Source: JAAXIE01 sp965204245 (GTDB taxonomy: Bacteria > Chloroflexota > Dehalococcoidia > Lucifugimonadales > JAAXIE01). Taken from it: 64,000 bases of DNA. The position numbers were made by a program, and so were the translations under genes. Positions within the stretch are counted from its first letter, which is position 1, and each line of letters begins with the position of its first letter. Shown in pieces: positions 15,219-24,603 of this stretch. The stretch covers positions 1-64,000 of the forward strand of contig CBDBED010000008.1 of the NCBI GenBank assembly GCA_965204245.1. Reading direction: 5' to 3'. The notes under the pieces are model-generated. The model worked only from the letters and a program-made list of their open reading frames with translations. It was not told where the DNA came from and made no database searches.

Positions 15219-16241
15219 ATGCGGGCGTTGGTGCTTGGTGGAAGCCGGTTTGTCGGTCCTAGGCTGGTGGCGGAACTGGCCGGGCACGGCCATACGGTGG
15301 ACGTATTGAACCGCGGAACTACTCCCGCGGAGTTCCCCGATGGTGTGGGGCGCTTGTATGCTGACCGGCAGGAGGCCAAGCAAATGGCCTCAGCCTTGGC
15401 GAAGCGTGAATACGACGTGGTGTATGACGTGTCGGGACTGGCTCCACCGGAAACCCAGACAACCATGGAACTGTTGACTGGCCGGATGGGCCACTACATA
15501 TATGTCAGCACCTCGGCAGTCTACGAGAGGCGGTGGACTGCGCCGGTCACAGAAGACTGTCCATATAACGAGGTGGAAGGGCTGGCCTACGGACACAACA
15601 AGGCGGCCACCGAGCGTCTGCTGTTCAAGGCATATCGTGATTCCGGGTTCCCGGTGAGCGTTGTGCGGCCATGGATGGTGTTCGGTCCGAACAACTCCAT
15701 ACCATCTCGGGAGCAACTGGTGTTCCTGCGGGTCCAGTTGGGCCGGCCTGTCTTCCTGCCCTATAACGGGTATATCCACATCCAGTACGGGCATGTGCAG
15801 GACTTGGCCCGGGCGATGGTGATGATGGCCGGAAACCCGCGCTGCATCGGGCAGGCTTATAACATCACGGGGCCGGATGCCATTACGCTCAATGGCTATT
15901 TGCAGATGATTGCCAGCCTGATGGGCCGAGAGGTGCGCGTGGTCTACTTGGACTATGCTGACGTGCTGGAGGAGGCGGGGAGCTACCGTGAGCTTCTGCC
16001 CTTCCCTTGGCAGTACAGCCGCATCGCCAGCATCGACAAGGCTAGGGAGCAGTTCGGTTTCTGGCCGGAGTGCGACTCGCGAAGGTGTACTGTGGACAGC
16101 TTGCGCTGGTATCTCGCTGAGTTGGCGGGCAGCATGGAGTACGATTTCGGACGCGAGGACGACATGTTGACGCGCTTTGGTGCGATGGCCCGTCGCGGTG
16201 TCATCACGCCAGCGGGGGAGATGCCGGAGGTGGTTAGGTGA
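15219..16241 (+). CDS. NAD-dependent epimerase/dehydratase family protein
   Basis: Start ATG 15219 with AGGAGG six bases upstream; the longer frame from 15156 is not needed. The 340-residue protein has the Rossmann motif LVLGGSRFVGPRL, TSAVYE, the YxxxK active pair in YGHNKAATERLL, and VVRPWMVFGPNN. It is an extended-SDR enzyme of the type that epimerises, dehydrates or reduces nucleotide sugars, or serves as an RNA-binding CSP41-like relative. No sugar-nucleotide genes adjoin it, so the substrate is open. Confidence 0.85.
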   Translation: MRALVLGGSRFVGPRLVAELAGHGHTVDVLNRGTTPAEFPDGVGRLYADRQEAKQMASALAKREYDVVYDVSGLAPPETQTTMELLTGRMGHYIYVSTSAVYERRWTAPVTEDCPYNEVEGLAYGHNKAATERLLFKAYRDSGFPVSVVRPWMVFGPNNSIPSREQLVFLRVQLGRPVFLPYNGYIHIQYGHVQDLARAMVMMAGNPRCIGQAYNITGPDAITLNGYLQMIASLMGREVRVVYLDYADVLEEAGSYRELLPFPWQYSRIASIDKAREQFGFWPECDSRRCTVDSLRWYLAELAGSMEYDFGREDDMLTRFGAMARRGVITPAGEMPEVVR

Positions 16242-16247
16242 GGTTCC

Positions 16248-17000
16248 CTATTGTGCGGTCCACCCGCCGTCTATGACCAGTTCGCTACCTGTGACGAAGG
16301 AGGCCTCGTCGGAGGCCAAATAGAGGACGCCCATGGCGACTTCTTCCGGGCGTCCATAACGGCCCATGGGTATTTTGGTGAGCATGCGGCTGTAGTTGTC
16401 GGGATTGGAGCGCCCCGTCTCGGTCATGGGGGTAACGATGGGACCGGGGTGTACTGAGTTGATGCGTATCTTGTCCTTGGCGTATTGCATGGCTGCGTTC
16501 TTGGTGAAAAGGCGCACCGCGCCCTTGGAGGCTTGATAGTGGGGGCTGCTGTGGTCGCTGCCCACGATGCCCAACTGTGACGAGATATTGATTATGGAGC
16601 CACCTCCGCCTTGCCGGAGGGCAGGAATGGAGGCCTTGGTCCCGAGAAAAACGCCCTTGGCGTTCACCTCCATAACACGGTCCCAGTCGGCAGCGGTGGT
16701 GTCTTCCACAAGGCCGGCGGCCCCGACTCCTGCGTTGTTCACAAGAATGTCCAGCTTGCCGAAGCGGGCAACCGTGGTGCTGATGGCGTTGGCCCAAGAC
16801 TCCTCGCTGGTAACGTCGAGTGGCACGAAGAGAATCTCACCGCCTCGCTCGCTGATTTCAGCCTCAATCTGCTTCCCTTCGGACTCGCGCAGGTCGCCGA
16901 TGACGACCTTGGCCCCCTCTTGGGAAAAGAGGCGGGCCTCTTCGGCACCCATGCCCCTGGAGCCACCGCTAATGAACGCGACTTTGCCTTCCAGCCTCAT
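16248..17000 (-). CDS. SDR-family oxidoreductase (glucose-1-dehydrogenase / FabG-like)
   Basis: 250 residues. Cofactor loop SGGSRGMG (TGxxxGIG type), the NNAG motif in LVNNAGVG, catalytic Ser in INISSQLGIVG, Tyr and Lys in HYQASKGAV, and a C-terminal VTGSELVIDGGWTAQ. This is a classical short-chain dehydrogenase that oxidises or reduces a hydroxyl/keto group with NAD(P). GGAGGTG precedes the ATG. It converges with the epimerase, seven bases apart, and stands alone otherwise. Substrate not predictable. Confidence 0.92.
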   Translation of the reverse strand: MRLEGKVAFISGGSRGMGAEEARLFSQEGAKVVIGDLRESEGKQIEAEISERGGEILFVPLDVTSEESWANAISTTVARFGKLDILVNNAGVGAAGLVEDTTAADWDRVMEVNAKGVFLGTKASIPALRQGGGGSIINISSQLGIVGSDHSSPHYQASKGAVRLFTKNAAMQYAKDKIRINSVHPGPIVTPMTETGRSNPDNYSRMLTKIPMGRYGRPEEVAMGVLYLASDEASFVTGSELVIDGGWTAQ

Positions 17001-17120
17001 TCTGCACCTCCGCTATGTGGACAGAGCCACAAGTGTAGCACGAACTAGGACTCTGGACTTCCTGCAGACGACTGGTATAACTCTGCCGACTCTTGAAACC
17101 GGAAGCTCTGCTGGCGCAGT

Positions 17121-17128
17121 GATATAAT
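17121..17128 (+). promoter_or_regulatory. -10 element for the MscS gene
   Basis: GATATAAT, a perfect TATAAT 36 bases before the start; the best -35 (TTGAAA at 17093) is too far, so only the -10 is claimed. Confidence 0.4.
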
Positions 17129-17163
17129 CCTGCGACTTTCTGCGAGAGTGTCCTCCAGATCTG

Positions 17164-18417
17164 ATGCAAATGCATGCCATCCAAGGCCGGTTTGGGTTGG
17201 GCGATCCTGCTTGGCTGGACCCCAGCTTGGCAGGGGGCATATTCCTCTTCTCCCTGCTACTGGCGTTCCTGTTCCACAAGGTAATCTTCCGGATACTCCT
17301 TCGCATTGCCATTTGGACTCCGTCGGACTTCGATGTGCGGCTGGTGGCGGCGCTCAGGCGGCCTCTGACCTTGGGGATAGTGCTTGTGGGCGGCTATCTT
17401 GCTCTGTCGCTGCCGTTGTTGGACTTGGCCGATACTCCGCAACGGGTCGTCGATACGATTGCGCGAGTGCTGGCGGTGGTATTGGGGGTCTATTCGGTGG
17501 GTTCCATGGTCTCCACGGCTTTCTCATGGTACATGACACGCCAGATCAGCGAGGTCGAACCCACTACGGCGGAACGGCTCATGCCTCTGTTTCGCCGTAT
17601 ATCGATTGCACTGGTATATGGCTTGGGCGGCCTCGTGGTCTTGGACCAACTGAACATAAACGTCAGTCCCCTGATAGCGGGCTTGGGCTTGGGTGGGTTG
17701 GCTGTTGCCCTTGCCATCCAGCCCACTTTGGCCAACCTGTTTGCTGGGACTTACGTGATGACCGAGGGGGTAATCCACCCGGACGACTACATCGAACTTG
17801 AGAACGGGGTTGCGGGCTACGTCATTGATGTGGGTTGGCGCAGCACGCGCATACGCACTTGGAGCAATAATCTGGTGGTTATCCCCAACTCCCGTTTCGC
17901 CGAGACCATCATCACCAACTACCAAGAGCCGACGCCAGAGGTCAACGTATACCTTGTGTGTGGGGTTAGCTATGACACCGACCTTGCCGTGGTGGAGCGC
18001 ATCTCCTACGAGGTGATGCGCAAGGTGTTGGAAACCGAGCCACAGGCAAACAAAGAATACGGCTGCTATTTTGGCTATGAAAACTTCGGTGAATCGAACG
18101 TGGACTTCTGGCTATTCGTGCAGGCCAGAGACCGGTTAGGTACCTTTATCGTTCGCTCCACTCTCATGCAGGAGTTGCATCAACGGTTCGCGGAAGAGGG
18201 CATAGTGATCAACTACCCGGTGCGCACCCTGCAGTTTCCTGAAGGATGGTCGCCCCAAGCATCGTTGGGGGCTGCAGGTATTCCAGAGTCCACTGCGCCG
18301 GCTAGGCGGACTCGGGTGGTGAGATCCCAGGCGAGGGAACGGCCCACCAGTGAGCAACTCGACCTGCCTTCAGGGGATGTGGGTGGCAGTGGTGATGGGC
18401 CGGACGGCCCTGCCTGA
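17164..18417 (+). CDS. MscS-family mechanosensitive ion channel
   Basis: 417 residues. Four hydrophobic segments (about 22-46, 63-85, 97-116, 155-175) precede the pore helix and beta domain: LGLGGLAVALAIQPTLANLFAG, then GVIHPDDYIEL, GYVIDVGWRSTRIRTWSNNLVVIPNSRFAETIITNY. These are the diagnostic MscS pore and Sm-like beta-domain strings. The channel opens on membrane tension to release solutes in osmotic downshock. The last 60 residues are a low-complexity Ser/Arg/Gly tail absent from the core family. The gene is monocistronic. Confidence 0.93.
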   Translation: MQMHAIQGRFGLGDPAWLDPSLAGGIFLFSLLLAFLFHKVIFRILLRIAIWTPSDFDVRLVAALRRPLTLGIVLVGGYLALSLPLLDLADTPQRVVDTIARVLAVVLGVYSVGSMVSTAFSWYMTRQISEVEPTTAERLMPLFRRISIALVYGLGGLVVLDQLNINVSPLIAGLGLGGLAVALAIQPTLANLFAGTYVMTEGVIHPDDYIELENGVAGYVIDVGWRSTRIRTWSNNLVVIPNSRFAETIITNYQEPTPEVNVYLVCGVSYDTDLAVVERISYEVMRKVLETEPQANKEYGCYFGYENFGESNVDFWLFVQARDRLGTFIVRSTLMQELHQRFAEEGIVINYPVRTLQFPEGWSPQASLGAAGIPESTAPARRTRVVRSQARERPTSEQLDLPSGDVGGSGDGPDGPA

Positions 18418-18438
18418 TTGCTCCCGCGTCACTGGAAC

Positions 18439-18463
18439 TTGCCATAAGCTCAAATTGCCATAA
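18439..18463 (+). repeat. Direct repeat upstream of the Mo-hydroxylase promoter
   Basis: TTGCCATAA occurs twice (18439 and 18455), 16 bases apart, ending 18 bases before the -35. Such spacing would fit a regulator binding site, but only this one case is seen. Confidence 0.3.
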
Positions 18464-18480
18464 CATCGTTGGTCAAAGGT

Positions 18481-18510
18481 TTGACACCGTACTTAACCTC
18501 TGACTAAGAT
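18481..18510 (+). promoter_or_regulatory. Promoter of the Mo-hydroxylase operon
   Basis: A perfect TTGACA, 18 bases, TAAGAT, about 90 bases before the first gene. It is the only good promoter in the spacer between mscS and the operon. Confidence 0.6.
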
Positions 18511-18601
18511 GATTATGTCGTCGTCCCCATTTCTCCGCGTGTATTCGAGGCCGATTTCTGTCTCACCTTAGGGCCCGGAGCTTCGATGGGAGGTGTTATC
18601 A

Positions 18602-19075
18602 GTGAGGTTGCCGGTCAACATCAGCATCAACAACCAGAACTATGAGGCGGAGGTTGAGCCACGTCTGCTGCTGGTCCAGTTCATACGTCAGGTGGCGGGG
18701 CTGACTGGCACCAAGATAGGGTGCGACACCAGCCAGTGTGGGTCCTGCTTGGTCCTGTTGGATGGCTGGGCCGTAAAGTCATGTACCACGCTTGCGGTGC
18801 AGGCTAGTGGCTGCAAGATCACTACCATCGAAGGACTGGCCAAGGACGGCCAACTGCACCCGCTCCAAGAGGCCTTCTGGAACAAACACGGGTTGCAGTG
18901 CGGGTATTGTACGCCTGGCATGATCATGGCGTCCCATGAACTGTTGCGCACCAACCCGGACCCTTCCAGTGAAGAGATACGCCACGGCTTGGAAGGCAAT
19001 ATCTGCCGTTGCACAGGCTACCAGAACATAGTGCGCGCCGTGCAGGAAGCAGCCAAGACGATGGGAGGTAGCTAG
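18602..19075 (+). CDS. Mo-hydroxylase small subunit, [2Fe-2S] protein (CoxS type)
   Basis: Start GTG 18602 was chosen because GGGAGG lies eight bases before it. The protein (157 residues) has the plant-type ferredoxin cysteines GCDTSQCGSC plus SC, and the second cluster QCGYCTPGM with NICRCTGY. This is the electron-transfer subunit of xanthine-dehydrogenase / aerobic-CO-dehydrogenase-type enzymes, passing electrons from the molybdenum centre to FAD. It opens a five-gene operon of small, large and medium subunits, MoxR ATPase and VWA protein. Confidence 0.95.
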   Translation: MRLPVNISINNQNYEAEVEPRLLLVQFIRQVAGLTGTKIGCDTSQCGSCLVLLDGWAVKSCTTLAVQASGCKITTIEGLAKDGQLHPLQEAFWNKHGLQCGYCTPGMIMASHELLRTNPDPSSEEIRHGLEGNICRCTGYQNIVRAVQEAAKTMGGS

Positions 19076-19078
19076 GTC

Positions 19079-21424
19079 ATGACCACCCGGATCTTCAGTT
19101 CCGGCATCAGGCGCCGGGAGGACCCGCGTCTCATCAGTGGCAGGGCTACCTATACCGACGACCTGACACTGCCCAACATCGCTTATGCCGCCATCTTGCG
19201 CAGCCCCCATGCTCATGCCCGCATCCGGCGCATCAATGCCTCCCGCGCGACGCAGGCTGATGGGGTAGTGGCTGTCTACACCGGAGCAGACCTTGACGGA
19301 GTCATCGCCTCTATTCCGTGCGCTTGGATGATACCCGACTCGGACATCAAGGGCGTAGCGCATCCCGCCATTGCTCGTGATGTAGTGCGATATGTAGGGG
19401 ACGCAGTGGCAGTGGTGGTAGCCGAGAGCCGCCATCAAGCTCAGGATGCGGTGGAACTCATTGATGTCGATTATGAACCGCTGTCAGCGATAGTCGACCC
19501 TAAGCAAGCCTTGGGCGAAGGGGCACCGCAGCTTCATGCGGACGCTCCCAATAACCAAGCGTTTCACTGGGTGGCCGCCGGAGGAGATGTAGACGAGGCT
19601 TTCAGGAATCCGGAAGTGGTGGTGAGGGAGCGCATCGTGCAGCAGCGCCTGATCCCCAACGCGATGGAGCCTCGCTCGGCTCTGGCCCAATGGGTCAACG
19701 CAAGCGGCGAGTTGACGGTGTGGAGCACTTCCCAGAACCCGCATATCGTCAGGTTCCTGCTCTCAGTGGTGACCGGACTCGCGGAACACAAGATTCGTGT
19801 TATCGCGCCTGAAGTAGGCGGCGGGTTCGGCAGCAAGATACCCTTCTATGCTGATGAGGCCATTACCGTATTCTGCGCAATGAAGCTGGGTCGCCCCATC
19901 AAGTGGACGGAGACTCGGAGCGAGAACTACCAAGCTACGATACACGGCCGCGATCACATTGAGGAGGTGGAGATGGCGGCCACTGGCGACGGAAGGATCA
20001 CAGGCATTCGTGGCAGAGTATACGCCGGAATGGGGGCATACCTTTCCACGGCGGCTCCTGGTATACCTACTATCCTTCATGGGCTGATGTACTCAGGACC
20101 TTACACCATCCCTGCCATCAGTTGTGAGGTGTTTGGCTCCTACACCAATACCACGCCGGTGGACGCTTATCGAGGCGCGGGTCGCCCTGAGGCCACGTTC
20201 CTCTTGGAGAGGCTGGTGGACAAGCTTGCTGCTGAGGTCAGTGTGGACCCGGTGGAGGTCCGCCGCCGTAACCTGATACCGAAGTTCGACGATGGCTTCG
20301 ATGTGGCGATCGGCTTGAACTATGACAGTGGAGACTATCGAGGTACCTTGGATGTGGCCCTGCGGGAAGCGGGCTACTACCAGGTGCGGCAGCAGCAGAC
20401 CCAATTGCGCCAAGAAGGGCGCTATCTTGGGGTGGGTGTTACCACTTACGTGGAGATGTGCGGCCTTGGACCCAGCCAAGTAGCCGGGGCCGTGGGTTTC
20501 GGTGGCGGGCTTTGGGAGAGTGCGACGGTACGCTTCCATCCTACTGGCAAGGTCAATGTGATGATTGGCACCTCTCCCCACGGACAGGGTGAGGAGACGA
20601 CTTTCGCCCAAGTGATCGCTGATGAGCTTGGTGTGCCGGTGGATGACATCGAGGTGCTTCACGGGGACACGGACAACACGCCGATGGGTTGGGGCACCTA
20701 TGGCAGCCGTACCACTGCCGTATCGGGGGCAGCCGTAACGCTGAGCGCCCGCAAGATAAAGGACAAGGCACGAGAGTTGGCAGCGCACCTATTGGAGGCG
20801 TCGGCCGATGACATTGAATATTCCGATGGACGATTCTTCGTTCGGGGGTCGTCCGACCGGGCCCAGACGATTCAGGACATTGCCTTGATGGCCAACGTAG
20901 CTTGGAATATGCCGCAAGGCATGGAGCCGGGTCTAGAGGCCACCACTTTCTATGACCCGCCCAACTTCACCTACCCGTTCGGAGCCCATGTGGCCGTGGT
21001 GGAGGTGGATGTAAATCGGGGGAGCATCGACCTAAAGCGATATATCGCGGTGGACGACTGTGGGTTGCAGATCAACCCCATGATTGTTGAAGGCCAAGTG
21101 CACGGTGGCGTTGTGCAGGGTGTGGGCCAAGCCCTATGGGAAGGTGCGGTGTACGACGAAAACGGCCAACTGCTTACCGGCTCCATGCAGGACTATGCCC
21201 TGCCTCGGGCCGATCTCCTGCCGGACTTGGAGGTGTTCTCCACGTCGACGCCGTCACCGCACCATCCCTTGGGTGTCAAGGGCGTGGGAGAGACCGGGGC
21301 AATTGCTTCTACGGTCACCGTGTACAACGCAGTTATAGACGCCCTGAAACCGCTGGGCGTGCAGAGCATCGAGATGCCCCTCACCCCGGAGCGGGTGTGG
21401 CGCGCCATCCATCAGCAAGGCTAA
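19079..21424 (+). CDS. Mo-hydroxylase large subunit (CoxL/XdhB family, form II motif)
   Basis: 781 residues, four bases after the small subunit. APEVGGGFGSKIPFYADE, the active-site loop AYRGAGRPEATF (near residue 363) and GVGETGAIAST bind the molybdopterin-cytosine-dinucleotide cofactor. The loop lacks the cysteine of true (form I) CO dehydrogenase, AYxCSFR, so CO oxidation is not supported; the AYRGAGR type is seen in form II and other aldehyde/purine/heteroaromatic hydroxylases. The final Glu of the GVGE motif is the expected base. Confidence 0.94.
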   Translation: MTTRIFSSGIRRREDPRLISGRATYTDDLTLPNIAYAAILRSPHAHARIRRINASRATQADGVVAVYTGADLDGVIASIPCAWMIPDSDIKGVAHPAIARDVVRYVGDAVAVVVAESRHQAQDAVELIDVDYEPLSAIVDPKQALGEGAPQLHADAPNNQAFHWVAAGGDVDEAFRNPEVVVRERIVQQRLIPNAMEPRSALAQWVNASGELTVWSTSQNPHIVRFLLSVVTGLAEHKIRVIAPEVGGGFGSKIPFYADEAITVFCAMKLGRPIKWTETRSENYQATIHGRDHIEEVEMAATGDGRITGIRGRVYAGMGAYLSTAAPGIPTILHGLMYSGPYTIPAISCEVFGSYTNTTPVDAYRGAGRPEATFLLERLVDKLAAEVSVDPVEVRRRNLIPKFDDGFDVAIGLNYDSGDYRGTLDVALREAGYYQVRQQQTQLRQEGRYLGVGVTTYVEMCGLGPSQVAGAVGFGGGLWESATVRFHPTGKVNVMIGTSPHGQGEETTFAQVIADELGVPVDDIEVLHGDTDNTPMGWGTYGSRTTAVSGAAVTLSARKIKDKARELAAHLLEASADDIEYSDGRFFVRGSSDRAQTIQDIALMANVAWNMPQGMEPGLEATTFYDPPNFTYPFGAHVAVVEVDVNRGSIDLKRYIAVDDCGLQINPMIVEGQVHGGVVQGVGQALWEGAVYDENGQLLTGSMQDYALPRADLLPDLEVFSTSTPSPHHPLGVKGVGETGAIASTVTVYNAVIDALKPLGVQSIEMPLTPERVWRAIHQQG

Positions 21425-21437
21425 AGGGGAAGGCTAT

Positions 21438-22307
21438 ATGTACGCCGCCGACTTCGATTACTACACAGCCGAGTCGATCACCGAAGTGCTGCAGTTGCTG
21501 GAGCGGAACCCGGGGGCTTCGCTAATGGCTGGAGGCCATAGCCTCATACCGTTGATGAAGCTCCGTTTGAGCCGGCCCCCGGCTGTCATCGACATCGGTG
21601 GCATTGGCGCTTTGAGGGGCTTTCGCAGGCAGGGAGCCGAGATACGGGTAGGGTGTCTCACCACCCATGCCGACTTGGCAAGTTCTCCGACTATGCAGGA
21701 CTTCTGTCCCATGCTGTCCGAAGTCACGGCTCTTATCGGTGACCCCCAAGTGCGCAACCGGGGCACCATCGGTGGCAGTGTCGCCCATGCCGAGCCAGCC
21801 GCCGACCTGCCAACAGCACTGACGGCCTTGGGGGCGAGCTTCCGGGCAACGGGTCCGCGCGGACAACGCAGCATCGCTGTGGGCGACTTCTTTCGTGGCG
21901 TCTTCGAGACTTCCCTGGAAGCCAACGAAATACTGACCGACGTGATAGTGCCGATGCGCCAAGAGGGCGAAGGCATGGCATATGCCAAATTCCCCCATCC
22001 CGCCTCGCGGTTTGCCGTAATTGGAGTTGCTGCCGTGCTGAACGTCCAGGATGGGCGTTGCCAGTCGGCCCGGGTAGCGCTTGGGGGCTTGGTGACACGG
22101 CCCATCCGGGCCAGCCGGGTGGAGCAGGCTCTCGCGGATAGCACGCTCAGCGAGGAGGTCATTGCCGAGGCTTCGGCGTTGGCAGTGGAGGACTTGACTG
22201 ACGAGGAGTTGCTGGGTGATGTGTTTGCGTCGGCAGAATACCGCCGCGCTGTGGCCCCTTCCTACGTGAGTGAAGCCCTGACACGGGCAGCCCAGCAGGC
22301 CAGGTAA
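21438..22307 (+). CDS. Mo-hydroxylase medium subunit, FAD-binding (CoxM type)
   Basis: 289 residues starting ATG 21438 with GGGGAAGG upstream. AGGHSLIPLMKLRLSRP is the first FAD motif, NRGTIGGSVAHAEPAADLPTAL the second, both textbook for the FAD subunit of molybdenum hydroxylases. The C-terminal CO_deh_flav_C domain is visible as VGVAAVLN and ARVALGGL. It takes electrons from the iron-sulfur subunit and passes them to a quinone or oxygen. Confidence 0.94.
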   Translation: MYAADFDYYTAESITEVLQLLERNPGASLMAGGHSLIPLMKLRLSRPPAVIDIGGIGALRGFRRQGAEIRVGCLTTHADLASSPTMQDFCPMLSEVTALIGDPQVRNRGTIGGSVAHAEPAADLPTALTALGASFRATGPRGQRSIAVGDFFRGVFETSLEANEILTDVIVPMRQEGEGMAYAKFPHPASRFAVIGVAAVLNVQDGRCQSARVALGGLVTRPIRASRVEQALADSTLSEEVIAEASALAVEDLTDEELLGDVFASAEYRRAVAPSYVSEALTRAAQQAR

Positions 22308-22313
22308 ACAGGC

Positions 22314-23240
22314 TTGCCTTCAACCCAAAGCCTTCCGGCCACGGTAGACGACCTGCAGAGGCTTCTCCGTGACCATCTGTACATGGCGGATCGGGGTCTA
22401 GCCCTCTCTGTATTTCTTGCACTGAAGCTACAACGCCCGCTCTTCCTCGAGGGAGAAGCTGGTGTGGGCAAGACCGAGGTCAGCAAGGTGCTTTCCGAAG
22501 CCTTGGGCACCAGCTTGATACGCTTGCAGTGTTACGAGGGTTTGGACATCAACCACGCCGTCTATGAGTGGAACTATGCGCGCCAGCTTCTCCAGATACG
22601 GTTGATGGAGTCTGGGGGCCCTGTGGAGAAGGAGAAGGCGTCAAGCGAGCTGTTCAGTGAGGAGTTCCTCATACGACGCCCCTTGCTGCGAGCATTAGAT
22701 GCTAGTTGGGAGCGTCCCCCGGTCCTCCTCATTGATGAGATTGACCGGGCTGATGAGGAGTTTGAGGGATACCTACTGGAAATGCTTTCCGACTTCCAGA
22801 TCACGATCCCTGAACTGGGCGCATTCACGGCACCTCAGCCTCCTGTGGTGGTCATCACCTCCAACCGGACGCGGGAGGTGCATGACGCACTGAAACGCAG
22901 GTGCATCTATTTCTGGATTGATTACCCCGATTTGCAGAAGGAATACCAGATCGTCACCAGCCGTGTGCCCCACGCTCCTCAACAGTTGGCGGAACAAGTG
23001 GCTGCTTTTGTGCAGGAGTTGCGTACTGCCGAGTTGTACAAGATCCCGGGCATAGCCGAAACTTTGGACTGGACGGCAGCCTTGGTGGCCCTCGACCAGA
23101 GGGAGTTGGACCCTTCAGTGATAGACGACACCCTCGGGATCATGTTGAAGTATCGCGAGGACATACAGTCGGTCCGCGGCGAAGAAGTAAGGGCGCTATT
23201 GAACCGGGCCAAGGCTAGGGGCGCCCGTCGTAGCGGCTGA
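22314..23240 (+). CDS. MoxR-family AAA+ ATPase (CoxD-like)
   Basis: 308 residues from a TTG at 22314, seven bases after the FAD subunit. Walker A is LEGEAGVGKTEV, Walker B VLLIDEIDRADEEFE, sensor-1 region VVITSNRTREVHDALKRRC. CoxD-type MoxR ATPases help install the copper/sulfur or sulfido ligand at the molybdenum centre of the cognate enzyme and work with a VWA partner, which follows here. Placement directly after the three structural genes supports a maturation role. Confidence 0.9.
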   Translation: MPSTQSLPATVDDLQRLLRDHLYMADRGLALSVFLALKLQRPLFLEGEAGVGKTEVSKVLSEALGTSLIRLQCYEGLDINHAVYEWNYARQLLQIRLMESGGPVEKEKASSELFSEEFLIRRPLLRALDASWERPPVLLIDEIDRADEEFEGYLLEMLSDFQITIPELGAFTAPQPPVVVITSNRTREVHDALKRRCIYFWIDYPDLQKEYQIVTSRVPHAPQQLAEQVAAFVQELRTAELYKIPGIAETLDWTAALVALDQRELDPSVIDDTLGIMLKYREDIQSVRGEEVRALLNRAKARGARRSG

Positions 23241-23260
23241 GATTCGCTGATCGGCTCCAC

Positions 23261-24585
23261 ATGCAAACTCACGATCCCGCCAGCAGAGGGCACCTTCTCC
23301 ACAACCTCCTAATCTTTGGGGACGTACTGCGCCATTTGGGCTTGAGCATCCATCCAGGACGGATGCTTGATGTACTGCGAGCCTTGGAGCATGTGGACAT
23401 AGGGAGGCGCCAGGACTTCTACCATACCCTGCGAGTGCTCTTGGTGCACCAGCGACGTGATTTAGCCTTGTTCGATGAGGCTTTCCGCACGTTCTGGCGC
23501 CGCCCGCGGACCGCTCTACCACCATGGATCTGCGCTCGTTGGGCGAACAGCGACGGTATCGCCAGCCGCAAGTGGGCCCTCCGCCAATGGCCAATAATTC
23601 TCCGGACTCTTCCGACGCTGGGAATGACGACGAGGTGGACCGCATAGAGGTGACCCAGACCTACAGCGCAAGGGAGGTGCTGCGGCAGAAGGACTTCGGC
23701 CGGTTCTCCTCTGATGAGGTCTCGCAGGCCAAGCTAATGATGGGGCAAATGGTATGGGACTTGGGCAGCAGGCGGACCCGTCGCTGGACCTTTAGTCAAG
23801 CACGCGGACAGCAGTTGGACATTCGTGCCACGATGCGCCGTACGCTCAAATATGGCGGAGAGGCACTGGACTTGGCTCACCGCAGGCGTAAGGTGAGGCC
23901 GCGGCCGTTGGTGCTCCTGTGCGACGTCAGCGGGTCCATGGAGAGATATACGAGGATGCTGCTCCACTTCATCCACGCCCTTACGGGCGAGTTGGATCGA
24001 GTGGAAGCCTTTCTATTCGCCACCCGGCTGACCCGCGTTACGCAGCAGTTCCAGTATCGTGACATCGACAAGGCTGTGAACGAGGTCTCGCAGTCAGTGC
24101 CCGACTGGTCCGGCGGCACACGCATCGGCGAGAACTTGAAGCGGTTCAACTTCAGATGGGCGCGAAGAGTGCTGGGTTGGGGGGCTGTGGTGCTGGTCAT
24201 CTCCGACGGTTGGGATACGGGAGAACCCAGGTTACTATCGGAGGAGATGGAACGCTTAAAGCGGGCAAGCTATCGCATCATCTGGTTGAACCCACTATTA
24301 GGGTTCGAGGACTATCAGCCGTTAGCGCAAGGGATGCAGGTGGCGTTGCCCTTCGTGGATGATTTCCTGCCGGTGCACAACCTGGCTAGCTTGGAGGAAT
24401 TGGCACAACATCTCAGCCGATTGGAGCCGCGCAGGTCGGGTCGCAAACAGATAGCACGCTTTACGTTGCTTGGCAACGCCCCTCTTGAGCAAGAGGCCGA
24501 AAACAATGAGCCGACGGATTATCCATCGGCTCAATCTGTTCACCTCCCGACCTTCCGCCATCCGGCTTGGGGCGGGAACCGGTAG
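23261..24585 (+). pseudogene. VWA-domain protein CoxE-like, frame broken near 23505
   Basis: The first part (23261-about 23505) reads LLIFGDVLRHLGLSIHPGRML and LFDEAFRTFWRRP; the rest continues in another frame as MDLRSLGEQRRYRQP, then the VWA metal site LLCDVSGSMERY, LFATRLTRV and VLVISDGWDTG. Together they give one normal CoxE-type protein of about 440 residues, so one base has been lost in the CGCCGCCCGCGG stretch. A second start at 23524 could yield the VWA half alone. CoxE partners with the MoxR ATPase in cofactor maturation. A sequence error is the simplest explanation because the rest is fully conserved. Confidence 0.8.
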
Positions 24586-24603
24586 TTTCTTCTAAGGGTG
24601 TCT

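Noticed and set aside
19079..21424. True CO dehydrogenase large subunit
   Set aside because: The active-site loop is AYRGAGR without the cysteine of form I CoxL, so CO oxidation is not claimed.
23261..24585. Programmed frameshift in the CoxE-like gene
   Set aside because: No slippery heptamer or downstream pseudoknot is evident at the break; a GC-rich run prone to indel errors is a simpler cause.
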